A stretch of DNA of 64,000 nucleotides from Xiphydria camelus (taxonomy: Eukaryota; Arthropoda; Insecta; Hymenoptera; Xiphydriidae). The stretch covers positions 15,356,143-15,420,142 of the forward strand of contig OY783195.1 in assembly GCA_963678675.1 (NCBI GenBank), given 5' to 3'. Under the pieces are notes generated by a model. That model searched no databases. It saw nothing but the letters and a program-made list of their open reading frames with translations, and was not told the DNA's origin. Positions 22,690 to 34,191 of this stretch are shown here, one piece after another (position 1 is the first letter of the stretch; each line of letters opens with the position of its first letter). Made by a program: the position numbers and the translations under genes.

Positions 22690-25600
22690 TGTAAATGACC
22701 CCTTTTCTTTCTTTAAAAGCTTCAATTATCCAAAGACTAACGGAATCTCGACAAAAACAAATTCATCGTCTCATCAATGACCTCGTCTGGGCAACAAGAA
22801 GCCCTTGTAGTTTTTTCGAGAAATGAGGGATTTAGCAGCTGACAGCATCAACGACGAGATGCTACACAATCTCTGGCTAACAATAAGTTGTATCCCAGTA
22901 TCCACCAGACTACTACTCATAATCTCTGATGACCTAAATGTAAATGCTCTGGCGGTAATGGCTTATAGGCTCACAAAAACCGTCACTTTACATGGTCCAA
23001 TGATGACCGTGTCAACCTAACACTACTACAGTCGATCGGGTCGACAACAGACTTCACACACCTCCGTCTACGGCCTTAAGCTGAAGCTGAACTAGCTATA
23101 ACAAGCTTTAGTCTTCTGCATGAAGGAGCTCGCTGACATCAAGAAGAAACAGGCAGACTCGGACTGGCACCGTTCACGCCCATGCTATCGCAGCGGCCAG
23201 CGCGCAGAGACAGTTCTCGCGCTCAATCTCGCCCACCTGGAATCTGCTATTAGCACCATCGATTCGGAACTGACGCAAAACGCTGCAAAACCAGCCAAAA
23301 CCTAGCCATGCTCTTTCAACTCCTCAAGCAACCAGGAAAACTAAAAACGCTGCTGGGGTTATACAAGTGGCCATCGACGGCAGCAGTTACAGCACCGCAC
23401 AAATCCAACAAGACGTCAGACTTAACATCCACGACCGGATGACCAATCGACGATATCTAATAAACTCAGGCTCAGTATTATCGATATTATATGTTCGATT
23501 CTTCCGCAAACCACCGCACAAAGCCGACCTAACATTATACGCAGCCAACACCACACCTATTTCCACATATGGATGCCACACTGTCAATGTCGATTTAAAT
23601 TTACGATGCAATTTCAGTTGGATATTCGTAGTGGCTAACGTACCAGAACCCATCATAGGAGCTGATTTCCTGATTCATCATAACTTACTCATTGATCTCA
23701 AGAACAGGTAACTCGTCGACTCAATCATTCACATGACTACGAAGGGACGAGTTATCAGCACAATTATCCACACCATCTCCACATTGAATCAATCTATGCC
23801 CTATGCAGACTTACTTCAGGAATTCATACGCATTACTTAACCAGGCTCTTCCACGCGCAGAAAAAACACTAATTTTTCTCACACGATTGTCACTCACGGA
23901 TCACCTGTGACAGAAAGATGGTGCAAACTCTTCGGTGAAAAGGCCACTGCTGCTCGAGCTGAGATACAACGACTGCTAGACAAAGGAATCATCAAGCCCT
24001 CCAGCAGCGCTTGGGCCAGCCCCATTCATCTAGTGAAGAAGAAAAATGGGCGTTACCGACTTTGCGGCGATTACCGCAAATTGAACAGCATCACTCTGCC
24101 TGACAGGTACGCCCCGCTACTCATTCAGAGTCTGTTTCTCATCACACATGGCAAAACAATCTTCTCAACCATAGACCTTGACAAAGCTACCATCAAATAC
24201 CAGACATAAATCCATACATCCTGACGACACCCAGAAGACCGCAATCACCACACCCTGGAGACTTTTCGAGTATATCAGGATGCCTTTCGGTTTCAAGAAT
24301 GCCACACAGACATTCCAACGATCCATGGGTTGGATATTTCGCGGACTTGATTTCGTTTTCGTATATACAGATGATATTCTTATCTTGTCAGAAGACGAAC
24401 AACAGCATAAAATTCATCTACGTCAAGTTCTTCGACGATTGGTAGACTGCAACGTGACTATCAACTTGGGAAAATGCAAATTCGGTAAACAAGTCAACTT
24501 CGAGCGTAGAAGCAATAAACAACTACCCCCAACCCCAAACAGTTATGGAGCTGAGACGATTTCTTGGCACGTTAAACTACTACAGTCCTTGAATTAAGCA
24601 CTTATACCTCTCACTTCTTACTTCAAGACTTCGAAGAAGAATGACAAGACTCCGATCAATTGGTCCACTGAAGCAATAGTAGCATTCAAAGCCTGCAAAA
24701 AGGCACTCACGTCAGTTATTCACACTTCTTTTCCGTCTCCCAGTTCACCACTTGTTCTCACCACGGACGCTTCCACCATTGCTATTGGAGCCTCCCTCGA
24801 GCAACTCGAAGAAAATGTTTGAAAACTTATTGGATTCTTTTCGAGAAAACTAACGGCCACAGAAAGGAGATACAGCACATACGATAGAGAACTGCTGGGC
24901 ATTTTTGCGGCCGTAGAAACACTTACACCATCTCCTGGAAGGTCGCCCTTTCGTTACCAAGACAGATCACAAGCCGCTCACTTACGCCTTTCAACAAAAG
25001 CTCAACAAAGCATCAAAACGCCAACTTCAACAACTAGATTACATCTCTCAGTTCACCACTGACATCGTCTATTTAAAGTGTGAAGAGAATGTAGTCGCCG
25101 ACGCTATCTCCAGGCTGAACGCCATCCAAATGTCTACGATTCTGGATTCAAAAACCATCCAACAGCATCAACAAAACGATCAAAAACTTCGTGAACTCAT
25201 CAGTAATAACGAATTTTCTCTCAAATTCAACCTACTCACGTTAAACACCGACACACAGATTTTTTGCGAAACCTCAACTGGGATTGTACGTCCTTATCTT
25301 CCTCGGCCAATCCGGAAAACAGCATTCCACATCATACATAACCTATTACATCCTAGCAGAGGTGTCACCTCTAGGCAAATCAGGGAGAAATTCGTCTGGC
25401 CCGGCATTAAAAAAGATGTCACCTGGGCCAAAGAATGCGTACATTGTCAACGCTCCAGTTCAACAACACACTCAACTGCAAGCCAACCACATGGACGTTC
25501 CTGACGACCGATTCAAACCCATCCACCTTGATATCATTATGATGTCAGAACATCAAGGATTCAAATACTGCCTATTACAATCATTGATCGTTTTTCAAGA

Positions 25601-25863
25601 TGGCCGGTCGCAGTCCCTTTGAAAGACATCACGGTCGACACAATCACGACAGCCTTGTTCGATCATTAGATCGCCAACTTCGGAACACCCATCATTATTA
25701 TCACGGATCAAGGTTACCTATTCGAATCATCATTGTTCGAGGCTCTGGCAAAATTCATTGGCGCGGAAAAGCGTCGAACATCACCATACCACCCACAATC
25801 CAATGGAATGGTTGAGCGGTGGCATCGTATTCTAAAAACTGCTCTCATGTGTTCTTCTAATTA

Positions 25864-26465
25864 CACAGGTTTACAAAAAAAAAAAAGCCCGGACTATTTG
25901 ACCGGACCATGGTATTGCGAGGTATTTTTGCGTCCTGAATCCGATCCCGAGGTCATCTGAGCCACATCACGTCAGAAAAACGAGATTTCGAAATAAATAA
26001 ATAAGGAAATGGGACTGCCCTGAGCAGCACCCAGAGCATAACTCCAAGGTTCTAAGGCCATTAGGGTCAGTGCTGGGTCCACTGTCAATATGACACAGTG
26101 AACGGATCGCCGGAATTGGATGCCTTGACAGGGAGATCGTAATCCGCGAGATACAACGATCATGGCAACATTTTATCCACTGGGGTGGTTCTGTGATAGT
26201 CCCGGTCGAGATTTAGGACTCCATTCCAATGTTTGGAAAGTATTCAAGACCTAAACAGCTACCCTCCAACTCAACAGGTCGCTTGAGAAATTGTCCCGGG
26301 TCCAGTTCCAAAAATGGTCATTTTAACTTCTAAATGACCTTGAAATCACGTTTTCCTGATGTGATGGGGCTCAGATGACCTCGGGATCGGATTCAGGACG
26401 CAAAAATACCTCGGAATACTATGGTCCGGTCAAATAGTCCGGACTTTTTTTTTTGTAAACCTGTG
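25864..26465. mobile_element. CACAGG-ended non-autonomous element inside the Gypsy integrase
   Basis: A 602-bp inverted-repeat element has long arms (cacaggtttacaaaaaa..., gaggtcatctgagcc...) and a 3-bp TTA duplication (25861-25863, 26466-26468). Removing it and one TTA restores an open integrase frame. The ends resemble those of the 17203-21210 element. Confidence 0.85.
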
Positions 26466-26524
26466 TTATAAGCCCTGGACAGAGATTCTTTCAACAGTAT
26501 TACTCGGCCTCCGCACCAGCTTAA

Positions 26525-26994
26525 CCCTTAATTTGGCAGATGTTAATAAAACATTTTTTAGTGGGATAATTACGTTTTTGTTTTATCAATTGGGCTTACT
26601 AAACACATTTATGATAAAAAATTAAAATTTAAACCGATAGGAATAAATTTATTAGTTGCAAGGAAATAATTTGACAATATATTGTATATTATTGGATAGA
26701 TTGCTTTGTGTGAAGTAAAACTACAAAGTTCATGAATCAATTGTTTAATTCATGTGTTAAATACCCAAAACTTACCTGTGACGTGCACCACCCACTGCAA
26801 CTAGTGTCCATGTTTGTTCACTGACATGCAGTTACCGTGGTTAACACTAAATGGAGCAACGAGCTAGTTGTGGGCATATCTATTAAGCTATTTAAGTAAC
26901 CTCGACTAGAAAATGTATGAGGTTAAGGATTTTTAGTATGTTTTGAGTTAAGAAAAAACAATGTATCTTATGAGATACACTGTCAAATTAAGGG
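26525..26994. mobile_element. piggyBac-type MITE inside the Gypsy integrase
   Basis: TTAA at 26521-26524 and 26995-26998 flank CCCTTAATTTGgCAG...CTGtCAAATTAAGGG. Removing the 470 bp and one TTAA rejoins the integrase reading frame exactly. No coding capacity. Confidence 0.88.
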
Positions 26995-27526
26995 TTAAAA
27001 GAAGATCTTCAGACGTCACCTGCAGAAATGTTGTATGGAACAACGCTACGTGTACCTGGAGAATTTTTCCTGAACCTCGACTCGACTCGACGGCAGATCC
27101 ACAAATTTTCGTGGAAAAACATCGAGAGTTCGTGAGAGGATTGAAACCTACACCTACAGCGCATCACGCCAAGGCCAAACCAAGCCATTGCAAAGGATCT
27201 TCACACTTGTAGTTATGCATTCCTGCGATGTGATCACGTGAAGGTCCCTTTGGAGAAGCCTTATCGAGGACCATACAAAATCACTCGAAGAATCACTGAT
27301 AGACTGTTCCAACTCGACATGGATGGAACGCTCAAAAACGTCAACATAGATAGACTGAACCTGCTTATATCAGCAAGACTGATGCAGACACAAACATCCC
27401 TGACATGGAGGCCAATCAAAATCAACAAACACTTGATCAATGGACTTCGACCATGGACAGACCTGCTAAAACATACAAGAAAGTCATTTTCAAAACTCCC
27501 GCTTGAAAGCACGAGGGGGGGGATAC

Positions 27527-27895
27527 TGTGGCGATCACGCAACCGCTGCGCCTTTGGCGAGCAAAAGCTAGAAGTGCCAGATAGAAGCGGAAGTCATCTC
27601 TCTTTCATTTTCGTAGGCCACGCTCCCGGCGCAAGCCACGCTCACCGTGTCATTTTCGATGGTTAATAAATAGGTTCGTTCCAACTAACACGAGAACGGG
27701 TTCTGAACTCGACGGAGTGTGCGCAGTCTGACCTAGCCGTCCCAAAAGTCAGACTGCGCACACTTCGTCGAGTTCAGAACCAGTTCTCGTGTTAGTTGGA
27801 ACGAACCTAATATATTCACGTTACATTCATAACTATCGTGCCATTCCTCACGTCCACTCCGTACGCGATTAGTGGGAGATCCGCAGATCCCCACA
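27527..27895 (+). repeat. Gypsy 3' LTR
   Basis: It starts TGTGGCGATC right after a G-rich polypurine tract and ends GATCCCCACA, the expected TG...CA ends with short inverted termini. It is interrupted by the MITE at 27673-27807, so the original LTR was about 234 bp. A TAATAAA-like string just before the MITE could be the poly(A) signal. Confidence 0.75.
27673..27807. mobile_element. Near-perfect palindromic MITE (GGTTCGTTCCAAC ends)
   Basis: 135 bp, TA-flanked (27671-27672, 27808-27809). The two halves are almost exact inverted copies. Related ends are seen at about 29612 and 62525. Confidence 0.85.
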
Positions 27896-27965
27896 AGACT
27901 ATGACAGACGTACCATCTAGCCGAACACATTACTACCGCAGCATTTATTTTTATTGAAATAAGTA

Positions 27966-28162
27966 CACCCAGGGACTCGGAATCTGTCGCTGGTGACTTT
28001 TAAACGTACTAACTAATGATTAATCAATCCTAATGCTTTCATTAACGAGGGTAAACGTCACCGTAGCTAATGAGGGCATGAGATTTAATTGTTCATTGGT
28101 CAGTATGTTTAAAAATGACATTTAAAAAAAGTTACCAGCGACAGATACCGAGTCCCCGGGTG
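27966..28162. mobile_element. TA-flanked MITE with CACCCAGGGACTCGG ends
   Basis: 197 bp, TA at 27964-27965 and 28163-28164. The termini continue into ATCTGTCGCTGGT on both strands. Non-coding. Confidence 0.75.
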
Positions 28163-28164
28163 TA

Positions 28165-28889
28165 TTTCTAAAACTTTCTGAACATGGACAACAGATTTCG
28201 GAATAACCATTCCGAACAACTGTTTAATTAATTTTTTCATCTTTATATGAAATAGTTTTACTATAAATTTAATATAAGGGTTCAAATGGAAAAATGATCG
28301 AAAACTGGGTCCGCAACGATATATGAATTCATTCCGATAAGAAATAGGCTCTGCACATGGAGTCGGAACAATATAAACTCCCATGTATTCTCATATCGGA
28401 CTCATCTAACAAGGAAAGTATCCGAGGCCGCCGCTTCCGATCTTGATGAAACTCCGTAAATTTAAAGTTTATCAAAAAATAAGAGACCCCTATTTTTTAT
28501 AGCGGCCTAATTTTAGTTTAAGGGAGTTTCTCCGCGACCTCAACCAAAAGTTACATATCATGTTCATGATTAAAATATTGATAATTGGTTTAATTAGTAG
28601 TAAATAAAATTAAAAACTACGCAATATTGACTCGGTACTAATAGATAATACGATGGATATCATTTATTGCCGTAAAATATATTCTATATTGTGATTGTGA
28701 TCTACCATTGCTAGTAAACTTTTTGCCGGGACTGTCCGGGCTTTGCCCCAATACACTAAATAGCGTGTATATACAGACGACGCACTCTTCTGTTTGCGTG
28801 TCAACGACGATCGTGGCTCGCTGTCCCGTTCCCCCTTCACGCACTCGTTCGCTTGCAGGCCTTGCAGATATACCGGGTCTTCACGTATG
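28165..28889. other. Non-coding, with a partial copy of the 32605 element end
   Basis: At about 28409-28530 the sequence matches the terminus of the 32605-34919 element (caaggaaagtatccgaggcc and the following 120 bp). It is an orphan end without a partner. The rest holds no recognisable gene. Confidence 0.6.
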
Positions 28890-28985
28890 TTGTATACATA
28901 GGACGATATGGTACGTAGCGATTTGTAGACTCTAGGTTGTACGCTATTGGTCGGAGACGCAAGGACGCCGAACGATTGGCTCTGT
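28890..28985. repeat. Dispersed repeat shared with 50100-50200 and 50870-50600
   Basis: The string around aggacgatatggtacgtagcg, gtagactctaggttgtacgc and cgaacgattgg is shared, with changes, by the inverted-repeat element at 49920-51010. Confidence 0.6.
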
Positions 28986-30183
28986 CTATCGTCGGCAGAT
29001 GTCAATCGTCGCGACAGAAGTTCCCTAGGGCGTAGGCACCTAGCGGACGAGAAAGTATGGCGGTTGACACATACGTTTGTTTACAAAGTGGAATTTTTCA
29101 GAGCAATTGTATTTTTTGGAAATAAAACGTGGTTTTCAAAGTTAATAAAATATTTCCATTTTCGCGCGAAACGATTTCCTTCGTGTTTATTTCGGTTCTC
29201 GGACGCGCTTATTAGTAAAAAGTAAAAATACAGTTAAATCGGAGTAATGAAGGAAGGGTGATAAATCTTAGGATAAATGTAAAATAATTAACGAGTTGTA
29301 GTGCAAGTAAATCGACGTGGAAGATTACAGTGACCAGGGTCTCGATTCTCGAACTCATACGAAAAACTTTCGTATACGAATCTTTGAATCTCGCCAATCC
29401 CGTTGCGGCCATTCCATCCGGTCCACTACTTTAGGTTTGTTCTGGCTGCCTACACTTTCTACACTTTAGTGTAGCGAGTGTGAACTGAGTGTAGCCGAGT
29501 GTAACGCACTTTTTGGGAGTGGGGGAAAAGTGTGCACCTGGAAACCAGAACAGCATAGTGTAATCAAGTTATTCTGTGGATGAAATAAAAATAATATCTG
29601 TGTCATATAAGGTTCGTTCCAACAAGCATTTTAGGACAGTTCTAGAACCGTCCTGGAGCTAGTTAAGAATTATTTAATGCGCATGTGCCAGTCAGATGCG
29701 TTCTAGAACTGAATCCATGGGATATGTTGGAGCACAGGATCGCATACAGTACAGGGAGGCTTGTCCACCTTTTGTATACATTTTGCGGAAAACCACGGGT
29801 TATCCTAAGCGGATGTGTGAGCAACTAATTGTTGAAATGTAAGTCTTTCTTTCAATTGCTATTTTTCAAATAGACACCATTTAGAAGTTACGGATAATCC
29901 CCTTCGCGCTGCTCTAACCTACGAATGTCCCGGAATGCAACTGTAAACATTCTTGACTCGTGTTTTACATTTTCAGTTTATTGGCATAAATGATTGAAGA
30001 GGTCGCATTCTCGTGTCCACCTGTATTATACATTTTCTGGATCTGGTTTGTGTTTATCATCATGTATTTAGATCATGCCAAAGGGATTTAGGGATACTGC
30101 AAAAGACGCGAAGTGAGCTATTGGAATATGCTTGATATCTAATTTTAATTGTGTAAAGTATTCCAATACTCTTCTGTTTCCAG

Positions 30184-31038
30184 ATTCAAATGGCTAATCC
30201 GACCTTATGTGGTGCTTCAAAAGGAACATCAATACTTAACACATTCGCTGCGGACCGTGCACAGCTCCTGCTTTAAAATACATACATACCCTCACGAGAG
30301 GAAACTGTATGATCCGCAGCGAACGTGTAAAGGAAACTCTTTCAGAACTTGATAGTCCTATAGTATACGCTCACAATGATCTTCTACTGGGAAATGTATA
30401 GTACAATGAAAAAGAAAATAGCGTTACTTTCATTGACTACGAGTACACTTCTTTTAACTGAGGCTTTTGATATATCCAATCATTTTATTGAATTTGCTGG
30501 TAATCAAATTATCCATTTACCACGAACTAATCATTTTTATAGCATAGAAGTAATACAAAATCTCTTATTTCTTTTTTCAGGTATAGATAATCCTGACTTT
30601 TCTCTGTATCCGGAGGAAACATTGCAAAGGGCTTGACTTAGAATATATCTTCGTACGTACAATGAAGCAGATGAATCCGAAGATACTGTTACTAAACTTT
30701 ATACCAAGGTTTAAGTTTCTTCCTTTATCTCATTTCTTCTGGGGTTGCTGGGCGCTTATACAGAGTGAACATTCAAATATCGACTTCGATTTTCTGGAGT
30801 AAGTTTATTTAATTATTATTAGATTGTAATCAGGATATTTTCATTGTATAATATTCATATTTCATTTGATGATAATCGTTTTGATAATAGGTACGCTTCT
30901 TTCAGATTTAACGAACACTTCAAAATGAAGGACGAATGCCTGAACATGAAGTATAAAATTTACACCAAGACTAAATCATTCCATACAATGAAGAATTTTA
31001 ATCATTCCCAACGACGTATTCTGTATGATACTATTTAA
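30184..31038 (+). pseudogene. ETNK: Ethanolamine kinase pseudogene (C-terminal half, introns retained)
   Basis: Family motifs appear in order: KWLIRPYVVLQKEHQYL; SELDSPIVYAHNDLLLGN (Brenner/HND motif); TFIDYEY; AFDISNHFIEFAG; NPDFSLYPEETLQRA; LSHFFWGCWALIQSEHSNID; YASFRFNEHFKMKDECL. The EFAG after NHF favours ethanolamine over choline kinase. Introns survive at 30500-30580 and 30799-30890 with GT-AG ends, so this is not a processed copy. Damage: a TAG after HNDLLLGNV (30399-30401), a frameshift near 30458, a TGA at 30634-30636, a one-base insertion near 30711, and an 88-bp MITE at 30240-30327. The live enzyme phosphorylates ethanolamine in the CDP-ethanolamine pathway. Upstream exons are uncertain; a possible piece lies at 30012-30110. 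Confidence 0.8.
30240..30327. mobile_element. 88-bp MITE inside the kinase pseudogene
   Basis: CACATTCGCTGCGGA at the left and its near-complement at the right sit between TAA duplications. Removing it rejoins the kinase frame (…HQYL to KETL…). The same CGCTGCGGA terminus occurs at 37647-37792. Confidence 0.75.
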
Positions 31039-31708
31039 TTTTACCAGCTTGTTAACTGGATTTCTCAAGGAAATTATCTCCTTTTATTCAGATTCATTAT
31101 AACAGCAATTGAAAAAAATTGCGAGTGAAAATACTATGATATAATAGCTTAAATCGTACAGTATTTTATATAAACAATAGGATAATATACATATAATAAA
31201 ATCATGTACATATTATGTTACCGAATAAAAAAACATTTTCTGTTATCCATCATGTTTTTCCCGCAATTTCTAAAACTTTCTTTTGACCTTTTTTAAAGTT
31301 ATCATCGGAATTAACAGTTCAGTTTTTTCTCCGAATTAGTAAACCTTTGCCACAGTAAACGAGATTTGATAGAGCAAGTTTACGAGTTTACGAATACGAA
31401 TTTAGGTTAGTGTGCTGAAGAGGTTATGTAGAACAAGTCGGCACGTCAACGTAAACAAATTCGAGTGTACACTTTTACTCCTGCTCTCGAGCGAGTGCAA
31501 AAAGGTGTACACTATCCTACACTTAGTGCAGTTACACCTGCAGCCCGAACAGCGCCACCGTACGTCACTTCCGGCAGCCAGAACGACATAGTGTACACTT
31601 TTCACAGAAGTGTAGAAAGTGTAGGCAGTCAGAACAAACCTTTTATTGGTTAAAATTAGAGATTCGTATACGAAAGTTTTTCGCATGAGTTCGAGAATCG
31701 AGGCCCAG

Positions 31709-32296
31709 GCAGTTCTCAAGATTTTTGAGTAGGGTAAGTGTAACGATAAATCAAGAGGAATAACAAAAATGAATTGTTTTGAAGTCACTCGATTTCTTTA
31801 TACTTTACAAAGGCAATAATATTACAAAAATTATTCGTAGAATTAGAGAAAGTGATGAATTCTTCATGGAAATTACTTCGACTATGGACGAAGCAAGACG
31901 ACGCTAAACGAATGGATGACGGAAAAGTTCGACGATGTGCATCAGCCTCCACAGGGAAGTGTGCCAAAGACGAAGGAGGATTGGTGTGCCACTCATGAGT
32001 TAGAAATAAATTAAACGTAAGATATTATTCATACAGAAAAAGAATGTAGTGCAGGTATTCACATCGTCAAACTCTTCCGTCATCCATTCATTTAGTGTCG
32101 TCTTGCTTCGTCCATAGTCGAAGTGATTTCCATGAAGAATTCATCACTTTCTCTAATTCTACGAATAATTTTTGTATTATTATTGCCTTTGTAAAGTATG
32201 AAGAAATTGAATGATTTCAAAACAATTCATTTTTGTTATTCCTCTCGATTTATCGTTACACTTACCCTACTCAAAAATCCTGAGAACTGCCTTGTC
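31709..32296. mobile_element. Palindromic insertion in the right arm of the 29028-32600 element
   Basis: CAGGCAGTTCTCAAGATTTT at 31709 and its near-complement ending about 32296 bound two inverted halves that meet near 32010. The halves contain gatgaattcttcatggaaat and its complement. No gene recognised. Confidence 0.6.
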
Positions 32297-33109
32297 ACTG
32301 TAACCTTCCACGTCGGTTCACTTGTCTCTTATCGTAACTCGTTAATTATTTTACATTTATCGCAAGATTTATCACTCTTCCTTCATTACTCCGATTTAAC
32401 TGTATTTTTACTTTTTATTAATAAGCGCGTCCGAAGGTCGAAATAAACGCGAAGGAAATCGTTTCGCGAATGGAAATATTTTATTAACTTTGAAAACCAT
32501 GTTTTATTCCTAAAAAATACAATTACTCTGAAAAATTCCACTTTGTAAACAAACGTATGTGTCAACTGCCATACTTTCTCGTCTGCTAGGTGCCTGCGCC
32601 CTAACAAGGAAGGTATGTGAGGCCGCCGCTTCCGATCTTCATGAAACTCCGTAAATTTAAAGTTTATCGCTAAATAAGAGACCCTTATTTTTTTATAGCG
32701 GCCCAATTTTAGTTTAAGGGGGTGAAATGGACCCCTGAACTTTCACCCCCTTCGAGCTATCTCCGAAACGAAGCGAGATAGATGAAAACTTTCAATGTAC
32801 GTTTTGTTTGGTTTTTTCAGTGTAATAAAATGACCTAAACAGATTTTGGAAAAACGCATTATTTAGAAAAAAAAACATTTTTTTTTATCTAATTTTTCGA
32901 AATTTCGGTTTGGTTATAGAGACAAAAATATAGGAAATTTTATTACAAATTCAACCATGTATGACAAAATATATTTCCCTACTAAAGTTTTCCAAATTTC
33001 TAACTTTTATGTTTGAGCGGGCTACCTATGATAGTGACGGGATAGGTCGGGGGTTATTACTTCTATGTATTTTAATGCCACTTTTCTTTTATTTAATAAA
33101 GTTCAACTT

Positions 33110-33230
33110 CTATGGCTCATAATTATGACAATAATGGTTCTTCGCGAAAAAATGTTTTATACAAAGTTGTTTCTTACACCAAGCACACGTAATAACGGCA
33201 ACATCGCATAGTACGTGACATTTGAATGAT
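33110..33230 (-). pseudogene. Transposase C-terminal Cys/His-rich tail (left arm copy)
   Basis: The minus strand reads CHVLCDVAVITCAWCKKQLC followed by IKHFFAKNHYCHNYEP and a stop at 33110. The CxxC...CxxC...CxxHFF...H.C layout is the Cys-rich tail of piggyBac-derived and related transposases. The catalytic part is absent. Confidence 0.55.
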
Positions 33231-33253
33231 TCATTATACCATACAGGTATATA

Positions 33254-33652
33254 CAGGGTGTCCCAGGACTGATGGTAAAAAATGAAATGGTGGATTCTGG
33301 AGATAAAAATATGATAATTTTTCCCCATGAACATATGTCCTAAAGTGCACCCCTTCCAAGCTACAGCCCTTTAAAGTTATCAAAGGAACTCGCATTATCT
33401 TGAGTTCTGGTTGACAGAAAGTTAAGATTAAACCAAAATGATTAAGTTTGGGTTATTAAAACAAAATCAAACCAAAATGTTTGACTGCCTGTCAACCAGA
33501 ATTCAAGATAATGCAAGTTACTTTGATAACTTTAAAGGGCTGTAGTTTGGAAGGGGTGCACTTTAGGACATATGTTCATGGGGAAAAATTATCATATTTT
33601 TATCTCCAGAATCCACTATTTCATTTTTTACCATCAGTCCTGGGACACCCTG
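33254..33652. mobile_element. Palindromic MITE with CAGGGTGTCCCAGG ends
   Basis: 399 bp, flanked by TATA on both sides. The two halves are inverted copies throughout and meet near 33450. Ends shared with the 10435-10657 family, interior unrelated. Confidence 0.85.
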
Positions 33653-33719
33653 TATATACAGGGGCGAGAAACAAAGAGCTTCATTGTCAGTTTCACTGTC
33701 TGTGTCCATCATTCAAGTG

Positions 33720-33938
33720 ATGAGTTCAAATAAGTTACCGACTTTTGAGAAAATCGTGGAGGATCTTGCTAGCGGGCGCATACCACTGCCGTCTCCCGAG
33801 GAACCGCTGGAGCTGACATTTCGTACGACAGGACCATCCATGGCCGAAGTTGAACGAGATTTGCAAGAATGCGAGGAGTACTGGAGGAAACAGTACGCGA
33901 AGAAGAAAGATAAAGATGAAAAAAATTCAGCGATCTAA
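33720..33938 (+). CDS. Small ORF (72 aa) within the fold-back transposon, function unknown
   Basis: MSSNKLPTFEKIVEDLASGR starts at 33720 and the frame stays open to 33938. An upstream Met at 33684 exists but gives a low-information leader. The product is charged, with a likely C-terminal helix (MAEVERDLQECEEYWRKQYA) ending in a Lys-rich tail. No domain recognised. It is followed by a copy of the same 3' non-coding sequence found after the transposase tail in both arms, so it looks like a second gene of the element rather than host sequence. It could also be a chance ORF, but codon choice and composition look protein-like. Confidence 0.45.
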   Translation: MSSNKLPTFEKIVEDLASGRIPLPSPEEPLELTFRTTGPSMAEVERDLQECEEYWRKQYAKKKDKDEKNSAI

Positions 33939-34191
33939 CCTAACGTGTGTTATTTTGCTCTTTCGAAAATTTACACAATTAATTACCTAAACACTAACGG
34001 AAAATGAGATGTAAAAATTTTCTTTTTTTGAAAAATAATGCGTTTATCCAAAATCTGTTTAGGGCATTTTATTACACTGAAAAAATCAAACAACACGTGC
34101 GTTTAAACTTTTCATCTATCTCGTTTCGTTTTGGAGATAGCATTCGAGAGATAATATTCTAAAACTTCAATCCCTACTCATAATCAGTTTT

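Larger units (their letters stand above)
22718..27526 (+). pseudogene. Gypsy gag-pol remnant
   Basis: A gag fragment reads MRDLAADSINDEMLHNLWL and ALAVMAYRLTKTV (22823-22980). The protease-like segment at 23440-23500 has YLINSGSVLSIL, where the catalytic DTG/DSG Asp is replaced by Asn. RT blocks are KKNGRYRLCGDYRKLNSI (24040-24090), FSTIDLDKA, RMPFGFKNATQTFQR (24279-24325) and FVYTDDILILS (24358-24390), with a frame change near 24200. RNase H follows in 24740-25110 (TTDASTIAIGASLEQL, DHKPLTYAF). Integrase has the HHCC-type zinc region (25320-25470), a core ending SNGMVERWHR (25800-25830) and a C-terminal domain resuming after the nested elements at 26999-27360. Stops and frame changes are frequent. 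Confidence 0.82.
22690..27895 (+). mobile_element. Gypsy-type LTR retrotransposon, 5'-truncated, with three nested insertions
   Basis: Gag, protease, RT, RNase H and integrase remnants run in order on the plus strand and end at a polypurine tract (27515-27523) followed by a 3' LTR (27527-27895). The 5' LTR and leader are missing. Insertions at 25864-26465, 26525-26994 and 27673-27807 split the integrase region and the LTR. Many stops and frameshifts make it dead. Confidence 0.85.
29028..32600. mobile_element. Long-inverted-repeat element enclosing an ethanolamine kinase pseudogene
   Basis: The outer ends GGGCGTAGGCACCTAGC (29028) and its complement (ending 32600) are each next to TA. The arms extend about 320 bp (29028-29345 against 32280-32600). 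They continue as 29345-29480 against 31600-31725 once the palindrome at 31709-32296 is set aside. The arms include gtatacgaaagtttttcg-type and agtgtagaaagtgtaggcag segments. The middle carries pieces of a cellular gene on the plus strand. A GGG-type TIR fits a Harbinger-like element, but no transposase is present. Confidence 0.6.

Noticed and set aside
29735..29838. Possible upstream kinase exon (REACPPFVYILRKTTGYPKR) with a GTAAGT donor
   Set aside because: The donor is good, but the residues do not match the expected region of ethanolamine kinase clearly enough to call.
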